Counted from the first letter of the stretch, positions 24,901 through 36,029 are shown. The stretch: 64,000 nt of DNA from Pleurodeles waltl (GCF_031143425.1 NC_090451.1:666624508-666688507), one strand, 5' to 3'. Made by a program: numbers and translations. The notes: generated by a model from the sequence alone, not told the origin.

Positions 24901-26606
24901 TTACAACCTACATTTACCTGAGTCTTGAATTATTTCTCTCTTACTTGAGATGCAATGTTCTTCTTGCTCTGCTCTCTGGAGGCTTATAATCAGGCCCTTT
25001 CTGTCTAATGAGCGGTTTGCTTTACTGAGAATCTCAGCTAAAGGGAACTAAGCCTTGAGGAGCTCTTCCACAAGGCCCCTTCAAGGGACCACAGTTAGTT
25101 ACACACTAGCTCCAGCCTCAGACGGCAATCATGTACTTGCAAGAGCACTGGAACATATATAAGGCCCTAACTAAAAGTTTTCTGGTGCAGTATTCAACCA
25201 GGAGGAATACCTCTCCGGGCAACTACTAGTCTTCTGGATTCTCCGGGCCTGAAGCTATTGGTTCTGAAACTTCGGACCTGATAATTCTGGGACTTGAGGA
25301 ACCAGACCCATAGTGTAATGGGGAACTGCAAGAATGGAGAACAGCTGCTGCATCCGGTCCCCACCTGTCTGCATACATCAGCATCAGGGGCAGAAAAAGC
25401 TTCACCCATCTGAAGTAAAAATCCCCCTGCCCTTCTGCTGCCACCCTTTATCCCCCAAGGCCAAGAAAGAGAACCTTTAGCGTCCTTTACCATCTGCTCC
25501 AAGGAGTTGATACATTTGTCTGGATTTCGACCAGTATGTTTCTGTGAAAGGAGGAAAAACATGCAGAGGAATATAATTTATAATCCCTGTTTACTCAATG
25601 GGAGTTGACATCCTGAATCATTAATCACAGCCCCAGTATTTCTCTAGAGAGTGAGCAAGAATTTTTTAATGAGGGCCTCAATGGGAGACACATACTGCAA
25701 GGCACAAACACAGGGAGACAAGCACACAGGGCGGCACCACTACCGTGACGACACAGGAAAGGAGACATCACTTACATATAGGAACATCTGGAGATACAGA
25801 CTCAGGGATATCCAAGCGCTGGGAGACAGGGTCTGGGAGACCCAGATACTTCGAGGTGCAAATATAGAAAGGCAGAGATGTATAGATGTGGATAACGGAA
25901 GCCAACAATCCAGGGTCAAACTACACCCACCCTTCATTCGATCCTTCTCAAGCAGATGCTGTAGAAGGGGAATCATAGGAAGGGACTTAGCAAGACACAA
26001 CCCGTTTTGGAGCAGAAGGTAGCTAAATAAGGAGCTATTGCTTCAGTCTCATTCACACCCCATTGCATTCTACAAGAAAGCGAACCAGTTGACGGTATGC
26101 ATAAATACATCTAATATGCCAGGAAGATGTGCTCTGTAAGTGAGGTGATACTATTGATAACTGTTACCACACTTCAGTAACTCTGCCACCACTGCTGGAA
26201 AAGGACTCAAAGAAGCTGATTTAGAAATACAAAAGCTACGCGGACTCTGGGCTTGAAGACGAGCTCAGCCAGAGGTCCACAAATATAAGCCTTTGTGATG
26301 TTCTATAAGTTAAATTCCTAAGGTAGATTAACAAGGATGGGGAAGGTGTCTGTTACAAATGGTAACTGATCACAATATTGTCGACAAGGATGCAGCAGAG
26401 AAGTCTGTAATGGTTTCTAACTTACCTGCACATGAACATATGGAATTTGTGGATAAATTGGTTCCTGATTTTGCCATGCCACAGGAACATCAAACAATCC
26501 TGAATGATGGCTGTATATAAATGGATGGAAGTAACTCACAGAAGGAGGAGCTATCTTTGAAAAAGGAAAATGTGTTACTTTGAGTGAATTATTTACGTAT
26601 GTGTAA

Positions 26607-26612
<6 letters not shown>
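18901..26612. other. Unassigned sequence, no gene recognised
   Basis: About 7.7 kb with no recognisable exon. 19600-19920 is GC- and CpG-rich with stacked short open frames, and could be a fragment of a CpG island or an old repeat. 20500-20960 (containing CATGGGCTTGCCTTTCAAAA) has the look of an old interspersed repeat, but I cannot name it. 25194-25562 has a 122-codon minus-strand frame with no known domain. 25650-25880 is a degenerate GGGAGAC-rich tandem-like stretch. Confidence 0.5.

Positions 26613-26615
<3 letters not shown>

Positions 26616-26648
<33 letters not shown>
26616..26648. repeat. (TA)n microsatellite at the left edge of the satellite
   Basis: Uninterrupted TA dinucleotides, directly followed by an inverted satellite fragment. 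Confidence 0.95.
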
Positions 26649-26649
<1 letters not shown>

Positions 26650-26650
<1 letters not shown>

Positions 26651-26699
26651 AAAAAGAGAATAGAGAACTCTGGGTAGTTCCCAAGTTTAGGTGGAGAGC
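26650..26699 (-). repeat. Inverted fragment of the 471-bp satellite monomer
   Basis: This stretch is the reverse complement of the monomer segment that runs from GCTCTCCACCTAAACTTGGG to TCTATTCTCTTTTTT. The normally oriented array begins immediately after it in the middle of a monomer (TTTTGCCATTTTACAGCTCG). This marks a small inversion at the array boundary. Confidence 0.85.
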
Positions 26700-27025
26700 T
26701 TTTGCCATTTTACAGCTCGGCAAGATTTACACTGTGTCAAACCTATGTTTAAAGACTTCCTCACTATCTAGCTCAGTGTGGATAGCACTGTGCTGATCCA
26801 ATGCTTAAAAATTTTGCTAGATAAACAGACATTTGAGGTGAGCAAATCTAGAGTGTCGCTGGTGTTGCAGAGTACTCCATACTGGAGCTGCTCTCCACCT
26901 ACCACGGGAACTACCCAGAGTTTTCTATTCTCTTTTTTTTTGTGCATAATTTATGCGTCACTCTAACCCTGAAAGGGATATGTTTTGACTTATACTGGGC
27001 GCTCCCTTCTGTCTGGACAAAGCTA

Positions 27026-27072
27026 AGGTTCTCTGATGAGCTCTAATGAGAGCGAAACACGTGTCAGGGGCT
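27026..27072 (+). ncRNA. Hammerhead ribozyme, type I, satellite copy 1
   Basis: Core CTGATGA (27033-27039), helix II GCTCT-AATG-AGAGC, GAAA, short helix III ACA-CG-TGT, cleavage site after the C at 27065. Helix I is imperfect here: AGGTTCT faces AGGGGCT with a G-G mismatch. The core is intact. Confidence 0.8.
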
Positions 27073-27966
27073 GCTTTTGCTCATTTTAGGTTGGCTTGGA
27101 CAGTATTTTACGAGTCCAAAGCTGTAATACTGTGCCTGAAGTGGTAAATGGCTTTTGTCATTTTACAGCTCAGCAAGATTGACACTGTGTCAAACCTATG
27201 CTTAAAGACTTTGCTGTAGAAATGGCAAAACACTTTGTTACTATCTATCTCAGCGTGGATAGTACTGTGCTGATCCTATGCTTAAAAACTTTGATAGATA
27301 ATCAGACATTTGAGATGAGTAAATCTAGAGTGTCGCTGGTGTTGCAGAGTGCTCCTTACTAGAGCTGCTCTCCACTTAAACTTGGGAACTACCCAAAGTT
27401 CTCTATTCTCTTTTTTACATAATTTATGCGTCACTCTAACCCTGAAAGGGATTTGTTTTGACTTATACTGGATGCTCCCTTGTGTCAGAACAAAGCTAAG
27501 CTTCTCTGATGAGGTCTAATGAAAGCAAAACACGTGTGAGGGGCTGCTTTTGCTCATTCCAGGTTGGCTTAGACAGTATTTTCCCAGACCAAAGCTGTAA
27601 TACTGTGCCTGGAGTAGTAAATGGCTTTTGCCATTTTACAGCTTGGCAAGCTTGACACTGTCAAAACTATGCTTAATGACTGCTGTATGAATGGCAAAAG
27701 ATTTTGTCACTGTCTAGCTCGGCGTGGATAGCACCGTGCGGATCCAATGTTTAAAAACTTTGCTAAATAAACAAACATTTGAGTTGAGCAAATCCAGAGT
27801 GTCGCTGGTGTTGCAGAGTGCTCCTTACTAGAGTTGCTCTCCACCTAAACTTGGGAACTACCTAGAGTTCTCTATTCTCTTTTTTGCATAATGTATGCAT
27901 CACTCTAACCCTGAAAGGGATTTGTTTTGCTAATACTGGGTGCTCCCTTGTGTCTGGACAAAGCTA

Positions 27967-28013
27967 AGCCTCTCTGATGAGCTCTAATGAGAGCGAAACA
28001 CGTGTCAGAGGCT
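27967..28013 (+). ncRNA. Hammerhead ribozyme, type I, satellite copy 3 (best copy)
   Basis: Helix I is seven perfect pairs, AGCCTCT (27967-27973) with AGAGGCT (28007-28013). The core is CTGATGA (27974-27980), helix II is GCTCT-AATG-AGAGC with the required G-C closing pair, then GAA and A15.1. Helix III is ACA-CG-TGT or a self-complementary ACACGTGT. Predicted cleavage is after C 28006. All bases known to be essential in hammerhead ribozymes are present. Confidence 0.9.
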
Positions 28014-28177
28014 GCTTTTGCTCATTCCAGGTTGGCTTGGACGGTATTTTACCAATCCAAAGTTGTAATACTGTGCCTGGAGTGGTAAATGGCTTTTACC
28101 ATTTTACAGCTCGGCAAGGTTGACACTGTGTCAAGCCTAAGCTTAAAGACGTTGCTGTATAAATGGAAAAAGACTTT

Positions 28178-28348
28178 GGGCCTGAATACAACTTTGGAGG
28201 ATGGTGTTAATCTGTCCCAAATGTGACGGATATCCTGCCCACTGTATTACGAGTTCCATAGGATATAATGGACTCGTAATACGGTAGGTGGTATATCCAT
28301 CACATTTGGGACGGATTAACACCGTCCTCCAAAGTTGTAATCAGGCCC
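28178..28348. mobile_element. Palindromic MITE (171 bp), first copy
   Basis: Near-perfect inverted repeat along its whole length. It starts GGGCCTGAATACAACTTTGG and ends with CCAAAGTTGTAATCAGGCCC. It is flanked by TTT on both sides, at the satellite site GACTTTGTC. Its transcript would fold into one long hairpin with ~77-bp arms. It has no ORF. The 3-bp duplication suggests mobilisation by a PIF/Harbinger transposase. Confidence 0.85.
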
Positions 28349-28613
28349 TTTGTCGCTATCTAGCTCGACGTGGATAGTACTGTGCTGATCCAATGCTTAA
28401 AAACTTTGCTAGATAAACAGACATTTGAGGTGAGCAAATCTAGAGTGTCGCTGGTGTTGCAGAGTGCTCCTTACTAGAGCTGCTCTCCACCTAAACTTGG
28501 GAACTACCCAGAGTTCTCTCTTCTCTTTTTTGCATAATTTATGCATCACTCTAACCTTGAAAGGGATTTGTTTTCACTTATACTGGGTGTTCCCTTATGT
28601 CTGGACAAAGCTA

Positions 28614-28660
28614 AGCTTCTCTGATGAGCTCTAATGAGAGTGAAACACATGTCAGGGGCT
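28614..28660 (+). ncRNA. Hammerhead ribozyme, type I, satellite copy 4
   Basis: Core CTGATGA at 28621-28627. Helix I AGCTTCT with AGGGGCT pairs throughout when G-U wobbles are allowed. Helix II closes with G-U (AGAGT). GAAA is intact. Helix III is ACACATGT. Cleavage is predicted after C 28653. Confidence 0.75.
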
Positions 28661-29554
28661 GCTTTTGATGATGCCAGGTTGGTTTGGACAGTATTTTACC
28701 AGTCCAAAGCTGTAATACTGTGCCTGGAGTGGTAAATGGTTTTTGCCATTTTACAGCTTGGCAAGTTTGACACTGTCAAAACTACGCTTAAAGACTTTGC
28801 TGTATGAATGGCAAAAGATTTTCTCATTATCTAACTCGGTGTGGATAGCACTGTGCTGATCCAAGACTTAAAAACTTTGCTAGATAAACAGACATTTGAG
28901 GTGAGTAAATCTAGAGTGTCGCTGGTGTTGCAGAGTGCTCCTTACTAGAGCTGCTCTCCACTTAAACTTGGGAACTACCCAGAGTTCTCTATTCTCTTTT
29001 TTACATAATTTATGCGTCACTCTAACCCTGAAAGGGATTTGTTTTGACTTATACTGGATGCTCCCTTGTGTCAGAACAAAGCTAAGCTTCTCTGATGAGC
29101 TCTAATGAAAGCAAAACACGTGTCAGGGGCTGCTTTTGTTCATTCCAGGTTGGCTTAGACTGTATTTTACCAGACCAAAGCTGTAATACTGTGCCTGGAA
29201 TGGTAAATGGCTTTTGCCATTTTACAGCTTGGCAAGCTTGACACTGTCAAAACTATGCTTAAAGACTTTGCTGTATGAATGACAAAAGACTTTGTCACTA
29301 TCTAGCTCAGCGTGGATAGCACCATGCGGATCCAATGTTTAAAAACTTTGCTAAATAAACAAACATTTGAGTTGAGCAAATCCAGAGTGTCGCTGGTGTT
29401 GCAGAGTGCTCCTTACTAGAGTTGCTCTCCACCTAAACTTGGGAACTACCTAGAGTTCTCTATTCTCTTTTTTGCATAATTTATGCATCACTCTAACCCT
29501 GAAAGGGATTTGTTTTGCTAATACTGGGTGCTCCCTTGTGTCCGGACAAAGCTA

Positions 29555-29601
29555 AGCCTCTCTGATGAGCTCTAATGAGAGCGAAACACGTGTCAGAGGC
29601 T
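29555..29601 (+). ncRNA. Hammerhead ribozyme, type I, satellite copy 6
   Basis: Same as the copy at 27967: perfect helix I AGCCTCT/AGAGGCT, intact CTGATGA, helix II and GAAAC, cleavage predicted after C 29594. It belongs to the 1588-bp higher-order duplication of that copy. Confidence 0.9.
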
Positions 29602-29765
29602 GCTTTTGCTCATTCCAGGTTGGATTGGACGGTATTTTACCAATCCAAAGTTGTAATACTGTGCCTGGAGTGGTAAATGGCTTTTACCATTTTACAGCTC
29701 GGCAAGGTTGACACTGTGTCAAGCCTAAGCTTAAAGACGTTGCTGTATAAATGGAAAAAGACTTT

Positions 29766-29936
29766 GGGCCTGAATACAACTTTGGAGGACGGTGTTAATC
29801 CATCTCAAATGTGACGGATATCCTGCCCACTGTATTACGAGTTCCATAGGATATAATGGACTCGTAATACGGTAGGTAGTATATCCGTCACATTTGGGAC
29901 AGATTAACACCGTCCTCCAAAGTTGTAATCAGGCCC
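29766..29936. mobile_element. Palindromic MITE (171 bp), second copy
   Basis: Almost identical to the copy at 28178 and at the same monomer position, 1588 bp away. The surrounding monomers share private variants, so this copy arose by duplication of a three-monomer block and is not a second insertion. Confidence 0.85.
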
Positions 29937-30201
29937 TTTGTCACTATCTAGCTCGATGTGGATAGTACTGTGCTGATCCAATGCTTAAAAACTTTGCTAG
30001 ATAAACAGACATTTGAGGTGAGCAAATCTAGAGTGTCGCTGGTGTTGCAGAGTGCTCCTTACTAGAGCTGCTCTCCACCTAAACTTGGGAACTACCCAGA
30101 GTTCTCTCTTCTCTTTTTTGCATAATTTATGTGTCACTCTAACCTTGAAAGGGATTTGTTTTCACTTATACTGGGTGCTCCCTTATGTCTGGACAAAGCT
30201 A

Positions 30202-30248
30202 AGCTTCTCTGATGAGCTCTAATGAGAGTGAAACATGTGTCAGGGGCT
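30202..30248 (+). ncRNA. Hammerhead ribozyme, type I, satellite copy 7
   Basis: Core CTGATGA at 30209-30215, helix II closing G-U, GAAA intact, helix I AGCTTCT/AGGGGCT with wobbles. Helix III is weakened (ACATGTGT). Cleavage is predicted after C 30241. Confidence 0.7.
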
Positions 30249-31669
30249 GCTTTTGTTGATGCCAGGTTGGTTTGGACAGTATTTTACCAGTCCAAAGCTG
30301 TAATACTGTGCCTGGAGTGGTAAATGGCTTTTGCCATTTTACAGCTCGGCAAGATTGACACTGTGTTAAACCTATGCTTAAAGACTTTGCTGTATAAATG
30401 GCAAAACACTTTATTACTTTCTAGCTCGGCATGGATAGCACTGTGCTGATTCAATGCTTAAAAACTTTGCTAGATAAACAGACATTTGAGATAAACAAAT
30501 CTAGAGTGTCACTGGTGTTGCAGAGTGCTCCTTACTAGAGCTGCTCTCCACCTAAACTTGGGAACTACCCAGAGTTCTCTATTTCTTTTTTGCATAATTT
30601 ATGCGTCACTCTAACTCTGAAAGAGATTTGTTTTCATTTATACTGGGTGCTCCATTGTGTCTGTACAAAGCTAAGCCTCTCTGATGAGTTCTAATAATAG
30701 CGAAATACGTGTCAGGGGCTGCTTTTGCTCATTCCAGGTTGTCTTGGACAGTATTTTACCAGTCCAAAGCTCTGCTTTTGCTCATTCCAGGTTGGCTTGG
30801 ACAGTATTTTACCAGTCCAAAGCTGTAATACTGTGCCTGGAGGAGTAAATGGCTTTTGCCATTTTACAGCTCAGCAAGGTTGACATTGTGTCAAACCTAT
30901 GCTTAGAGACTTTGCTGTATAAATGGCAAAACACTTTGTTACTATCTAGCACAGAGTGGATAGCACTGTGCTGATCCAATGCTTAAAAACTTTGCTAGAT
31001 AAACAGACATTTGAGATGAGCAAATCTAGTGTCGCTGGTGTTGCAGAGTGCTCCTTACTAGAGCTGCTCTCCACCTAAACTTGGGAACTACCCAGAGTTC
31101 TCTATTCTCTTTTTTGCATAATTTATGCGTCACTCTAACTCTGAAAGGGATTTGTTTTGACTTATACTGGGTGCTCCCTTATGTCTGGACAAAACTAAAC
31201 CTCTCTGATGAGCTCTAATGAGAGCAAAACACGTTTCAGGGATTGGTTTTGCTCATTCTAGGTTAGCTTGGACAGTGTTTTACCAGTCCAAAGCTGGAAT
31301 ACTGTGCCTGGAGTGGTAAATGGCTTTTGCCATTTTACAGCTCAACAAGGTTGACACTTTGTCAAACTATGCTTAAAGACTTTGCTATATAAATGGCAAA
31401 AGACTTTGTCACTATCTAACTCGGTGTGGATAGCACTGTGCTGATCCAATACTTAAAAACTTTGCTAGATTAACAGACATTTGAGGTGAGTAAATCTAGA
31501 GTGTCGCTAGTGTTACAGAGTGCTCCTTACTAGAGCTGCTCTCCACTTAAACCTGGGAACTACCCAAAGTTCTCTATTCTCTTTTTTACATAATTTATGC
31601 GTCACTCTAACCCTGAAAGGGATTTGTTTTGACTTATACTGGGTGCTCCCTTGTGTCTGGACAAAGCTA

Positions 31670-31716
31670 AGCCTCTCTGATGAGCTCTAATGAGAGCGAA
31701 ACACATGTCAGGGGCT
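31670..31716 (+). ncRNA. Hammerhead ribozyme, type I, satellite copy 10
   Basis: Core CTGATGA at 31677-31683, helix II GCTCT/AGAGC, GAAA intact, helix III ACACATGT, helix I AGCCTCT/AGGGGCT with one G-U wobble. Cleavage is predicted after C 31709. Confidence 0.82.
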
Positions 31717-32208
31717 GCTTTTGCTCATTCCAATTTGGCTTGGATGATATTTTACCAGTCCAAAGCTGCAATACTGTGCCTGGAATGGTAAATGGCTTTT
31801 GCCATTTTACAGCTCGGCAAGGTTGACACTGTGTCAAACCTATACTTAAAGACTTTGCTGTATAAATGACAAAAGAATTTGGTGGTCATTACAACCCTGG
31901 CGGTCGGTGTTAAAGCGGCGGTAAAACTGCCAACAGGCCGGCAGTAAAAAAAATAGAATTACGACTGTGGCAGAAACCGCCAACATAGACAGCCACTTTA
32001 ACACTCTGACCGCCACGGCGGTACAAGCAATTACCGCGGTGGTATCCGCCAACAGACAGACGGAGGACAATGTACAGCCCACAGAATTACAACAGTCCAA
32101 TCCACCACCTTTTCCAGGGCGGATTCCCTGCGAACAAAAACACGGCGGAAACAGGACTTGGAAGGGAAAACGCTCACCTCTACACTCCCCACGAGGAACC
32201 AGGACGCC

Positions 32209-32291
32209 ATGGAACCGGAACTTCAGATACTCCCAGCCTTTATCTTCCTGCTCCTCTACCAGGAGCACAAACGCCGGCGGTGAAGACCACG
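32209..32291 (+). pseudogene. HARBI1-type transposase, candidate first exon
   Basis: The ATG at 32209 lies in a good context (CGCCATGG). The exon encodes an acidic start, a leucine-rich hydrophobic run (ILPAFIFLLLYQEH) and an arginine cluster, is broken by TGA at 32281-32283, and ends at G|GTGAGT (32291/32292). It leaves two bases of a codon. The acceptor at 36378 supplies exactly one base, so the reading frame runs into the transposase exon (HRPLGHVRRWRHPP). Ignoring the premature stops, the three exons sum to 1113 nt, divisible by three and close to the usual length of HARBI1 proteins (about 350 residues). Assignment as exon 1 rests on phase and splice signals, not on similarity. Confidence 0.5.
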
Positions 32292-32763
32292 GTGAGTACT
32301 GCACCTACGACACAGGGGAGGGGGGAGGGAAAAAACAGTGACAAACACACGCAACTCGCAAAACCCCAACCCCACCCTCACCCATGACAACACACACACT
32401 GATACAGCATGATACATTACAGTTACACCCCCCAAACCCCCCTGGAAGAATGCAAGGACAAAAGGAAATGAGTCGAATAATTGTTATATATTCAATTACA
32501 TTAATCAAAAATATTTACATATTTATACATTTACACTATAAACAATTATATACACCAAGAACACAAGTCCAAGGGATTCCACCATCATAGTCCGTGGACC
32601 ACTGGGTCCAAAAGGCATGGGCGAGGCCCACACTCAATACCCGAACAAGACGGAGAGAACACTGCTGGGGCATCAGATAGAAATAAAACAGGCATCTCAG
32701 GGGGAAGGGAAGGAGGGGCACCTCAGCGGATGAGTGCACAACGCCAGATCCAAGAGGGGGCTC

Positions 32764-32945
32764 CATGCCCACTGTTCAATCCTAGGGAGTGCAAAGCCAC
32801 AGTCTCTCAAGTCTCTACAGTGGGTGGGTTGCCCACTGTTCAATCCTGGGGAGTGCAAAGCCACAGTCTCTCAAGTCTCTACAGTGGGTGGGTTACCCAC
32901 TGTTCAATCCTGGGGAGTGCAAAGCCACAGTCTCTCAAGTGGATA
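32764..32945. repeat. 64-bp tandem repeat, three copies
   Basis: CACTGTTCAATCCT recurs at 32770, 32834 and 32898, a 64-bp period. It lies in the first intron of the transposase gene, downstream (antisense) of the Myb-like gene. It is followed by partial repeats of GGTGCCCAGAGTGCTTCATC (about 32975-33125). Confidence 0.9.
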
Positions 32946-33139
32946 ACAGTCTCCACTGGTTTTGGAGGGGGCTTGGTGCCCAGAGTGCTTCATCCTGCCA
33001 AGGACAGAGGTAGTGGATGCCTTTCTCCTTGGTGCCCAGAGTGCTTCATCCTGCCAAGGACAGAGGTAGTGGATGCCTTTCTCCACTGGTTCTGGAGGAG
33101 GCTTGGTGCCCAGAGTGCTTCATCCTGCCCGTGACGGCC

Positions 33140-35931
33140 TCAGTAGCATTGTAACCATTGGTGCTCACTGTCCTGCGGTGGTGCTGGCGGTATTGCCCTG
33201 GGCAGTGGGGCTGCTGGTGGCGGTCTTGTCCTGGGCAGCGGGGCTGCTGGCGGTCTTGTCCTGGGCAGCGGGGCTGTTGGTGGCGGTCTTGTCCTGGGCA
33301 GCGGCGGTCTTGTCCTGGGCAGCGGGGCTGCTGGTGGCGGTCTTGTCCTGGGCAGCGGGGCTGCTGGTGGCGGTCTTGTCCTGGGCAGCGGGGCTGCTGG
33401 TTGCGGTCTTGTCCTGGGCAGCGGGGCTGCTGGTGGCGGTCTTGTCCTGGGCAGCGGGGCTGCTGGTGGCGGTCTTGTCCTGGGCAGCGGGGTTCCTGCT
33501 GGCGGTCTTGTCCTGGGCAGCGGGGCTGCTGGTGGCGGTCTTTTCCTGGGCAGCGGGGCTGCTGGTGGCGGTCTTGTCCTGGGCAGCAGGGCTGCTGGTG
33601 GCAGTCTTGTCCTGGGCAGCGGGCTGCTGGCGGTATTGTCCGCCTTGCTGATCTTCCCAGACTTGCCGGTTTTACTGTGCCCCTTCCCCACCTTTGATGG
33701 TGTCGCAGCTGTCTCCACACTCCCAATTGTACCCCTGGGAGCGGCTTTGGTGGCTGATTTCTTTCCCCTCTCCCGCCGGGAACTGGCCAGATTTTTATGC
33801 TTGACAGGTGGGGGACTGTCCGTGCTCTGGCTCCTTGCCACACTGGCTGCCCTGCTGCACTCCAGAATCTGGTGACTACTGGCACAACTGGTCCCGCCGA
33901 TGTTGTGGCTGAGGTGCTAGGTTGGGACCTGGAGAGTCGGGCCATAGGAGACTGAAGGGGTGGGGGAGGTGAGGGAAAGAGGTCAAGGTTGGCCAGGAAA
34001 AGTTTCTTAGGAACACTGGGACGGGTAGCTGGAGGTGGCCTCACAGACACACTGGGAGAGGACGCAGGGGACGTGTGAATGGTAGTGGGGGTGGTGACTG
34101 CACGTGAGCGGGGTGTGGTGGTGGGTGTGCTGGTGATGGATGTAGTGGCGGAGGTTGTAGTGCATGCAGGTGTGCGTGGAGACGAGACAGTGAGGGAGGA
34201 GGGAGACGAGGAGGAGGGGGACACAGTGGAGGCAGTGGATGTTGGTGTGTCTGCATGTGTGTGATGCTTGCGTGAGTGCCTGTGGGATGTGTGGTGCTTA
34301 TGTTTGCCAGAGCTTCCCTTGTGTGTTGAGGTGTGTGCATGCTGGTCTGATGGTGTGCTGGGATAGGCTGAGGTACAGGGGTGTGGGCCTGGGTGGAGGA
34401 AGTTGGAGGGGGGAGGCTAGAGACAGGGACAATGGCTGCCATCAGTGCTGAGGCCAGAGTCTGAAAAGCTCGCTGAAGGGCTGCCTGACCAGAGTGAATG
34501 CCCTCCAGGTATGCATTGGTTTGTTGCAAATGCCTCTCTACACCCTGGATGGCATTCAAAATGGTAGACTGCCCAACAGTGAGGGACCTGAGGAGGTCAA
34601 TGGCCTCCTCACTGAGGGCAGCAGGGGTGACTGGGGCAGGGGCTAAGGTGCCTGGGGCGAAGGTGATGCCCACCCTCCTGGGTGAGCAGGCACCGGGCAA
34701 ACGCTGAGGGGCTGCTGGGAAGGCGGTGCTGGTAGGGGGGGTGGCGGCTGTACCTGTAGATGCGGGGGGCACAGATGGGCCCACCACCGCAAGGGAGCTC
34801 CCATCAGAGGAGGAGTCCGTATCGCTGGTGTCAGCTCCTGTCCCCGCCGTGGAGCTCCCCTCGCCCTCCGTCCCACTGGTGAATTCAGACTCCGTAGTGT
34901 CGCCCTCCAGGGCCATGTGGGATGCAGCTCCCTCCTGCTCCGGTGCCACTGCTCCTCTGCCTGATGATGCTAATGCACACAAGAACAGGGAGACCACAAA
35001 AAGGGGGGGGGGAGACAGAAGAAATACATGTTGAGTGAATGCAATACCGATACCGTTGGCGGATACGACAGACACAGAAGCCCCCTGCATTACGCTGCGC
35101 AATTGGAGTCCACTATTCAATCCCAGGGATATGGGTTACAAGGCTATGCCCGATTTCTGCACACATGGATGTCACAGGAGCCTGACTGTGTAGTTGGCAC
35201 TGTACACAGTTGGGATGGGGTGCCACAGGGCCTGCCTCAAGAAGGGTTCTTGCCTACTAAACTCGCCCTGGTCTAGGGGAACCCACAGCCCACCTCCCCA
35301 CCCAGACACCTACAATGCGGGCTGAATCAGCAGAATGATAGTGTACTCACCCCCTTGTGTCTGCTGTGATGCCCTCAAGCGCCTATCCATCTCCGGGTAC
35401 GCCACCACCAGGATCCTGAACATCAGGGGGGTCATGGTGCGACAGGCACCCCTCCCACTTTGGGCAGCCATCCCCAGCTGGGCCTCCGCCGTCTTCTTGC
35501 TCCAGCGGCGAATGTCCTCCCATCTTTTCCGGCAGTGGGTGCTCTATCTGTGGTAGACCCCCAGGGTCCGGACTTCCTTGGCGATGGCACGCCAAATGTC
35601 CTTCTTCTGGTGGGCGCTGACCTACAGGAAATGTACAGGGGAAAAGAGAAGTAATTACCATCTGCACCATCACAGTCATTGGCCCGCATCCCTACCCTTG
35701 CCATGAGGCACATGCACTCACCGTCGTTTCATGCACGCCTCATTCTCACCCCCCCATCTATCATCCACCCCACTCCACACAGGCATTGCCCATACAGCAT
35801 GCTCACACTATACTTACCTGTTTGTCTGGAGGACCGTAGAGTAGCGTGTACTGGGGGAGGACCCCATCCACGAGTTTCTCCAACTCCTCCGTGCTGAAGG
35901 CAGGGGCGCTTTCCCCAGACACACGAGCCAT
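33140..35931 (-). pseudogene. Harbinger Myb/SANT-like protein A (antisense, inside the transposase intron)
   Basis: DNA-binding partner of the transposase. Exon 1 is 35931-35818 (ATG, 38 codons; FSTEELEKLVDGVLPQY, phase 0, donor CAG|GTAAGT). Exon 2 is 35621-35351 (acceptor CCTGTAG; HQKKDIWRAIAKEVRTLGVYH then THCRKRWEDIRRW), which with exon 1 gives a Myb/SANT-like trihelix with its conserved Trp residues. Donor GTGAGT leaves phase 1. Exon 3 from 34969 starts in the matching phase and includes SSGRGAVAPEQEGAASH and a coiled-coil-like stretch (LLRSLTVGQSTILNAIQG to LASALMAAI). A TAG at 35544-35546 breaks exon 2. Downstream of about 34200 several frames are open (proline/threonine-rich, then lysine-rich), so the C-terminus is uncertain; 34041 is one possible stop. 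Confidence 0.75.
33195..33645 (-). repeat. 33-bp minisatellite, probably coding for an 11-residue repeat
   Basis: About thirteen copies of a 33-bp unit (GCGGGGCTGCTGGTGGCGGT then CTTGTCCTGGGCA), some shortened to 24 or 27 bp in multiples of three. On the minus strand one frame reads AQDKTATSSPA per unit. Length changes in multiples of three suggest that the unit expanded inside a coding frame, as the low-complexity C-terminal tail of the Myb-like gene upstream. The other two frames are open too, so the frame is not proven. Confidence 0.75.
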
Positions 35932-36029
35932 TGTCTCTTCCACACTGAGGTCACAGCAGCACTTGCACTGTAGGTCCTCTCCTGTCGAAGATCAGGTATC
36001 AAGTGATTGAACAGATAGAAAATGGCGGT

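Larger units (their letters stand above)
26700..31880 (+). repeat. Hammerhead-ribozyme satellite array, segment 1 (~471-bp monomers)
   Basis: About ten tandem monomers. Measured at the landmark AATTTATGC, spacings are 473, 469, 646, 471, 471, 646, 472, 524 and 472 bp. The two 646-bp intervals each hold a 171-bp MITE, and the 524-bp interval holds a ~50-bp local duplication. Every monomer has the motif CTGATGA, a GCTCT/AGAGC stem and GAAAC or a mutated form, that is, a hammerhead ribozyme on this strand. Other fixed features are the small palindromes TTGACACTGTGTCAA and GTAAATGGC-TTTT-GCCATTTTAC. There is no coding potential. The layout resembles newt satellite 2, whose repeat is shorter (about 330 bp). 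Confidence 0.92.

Noticed and set aside
25194..25562. 122-codon minus-strand open frame
   Set aside because: No motif recognised and no splice or polyadenylation signals nearby; an old repeat or chance is more likely.
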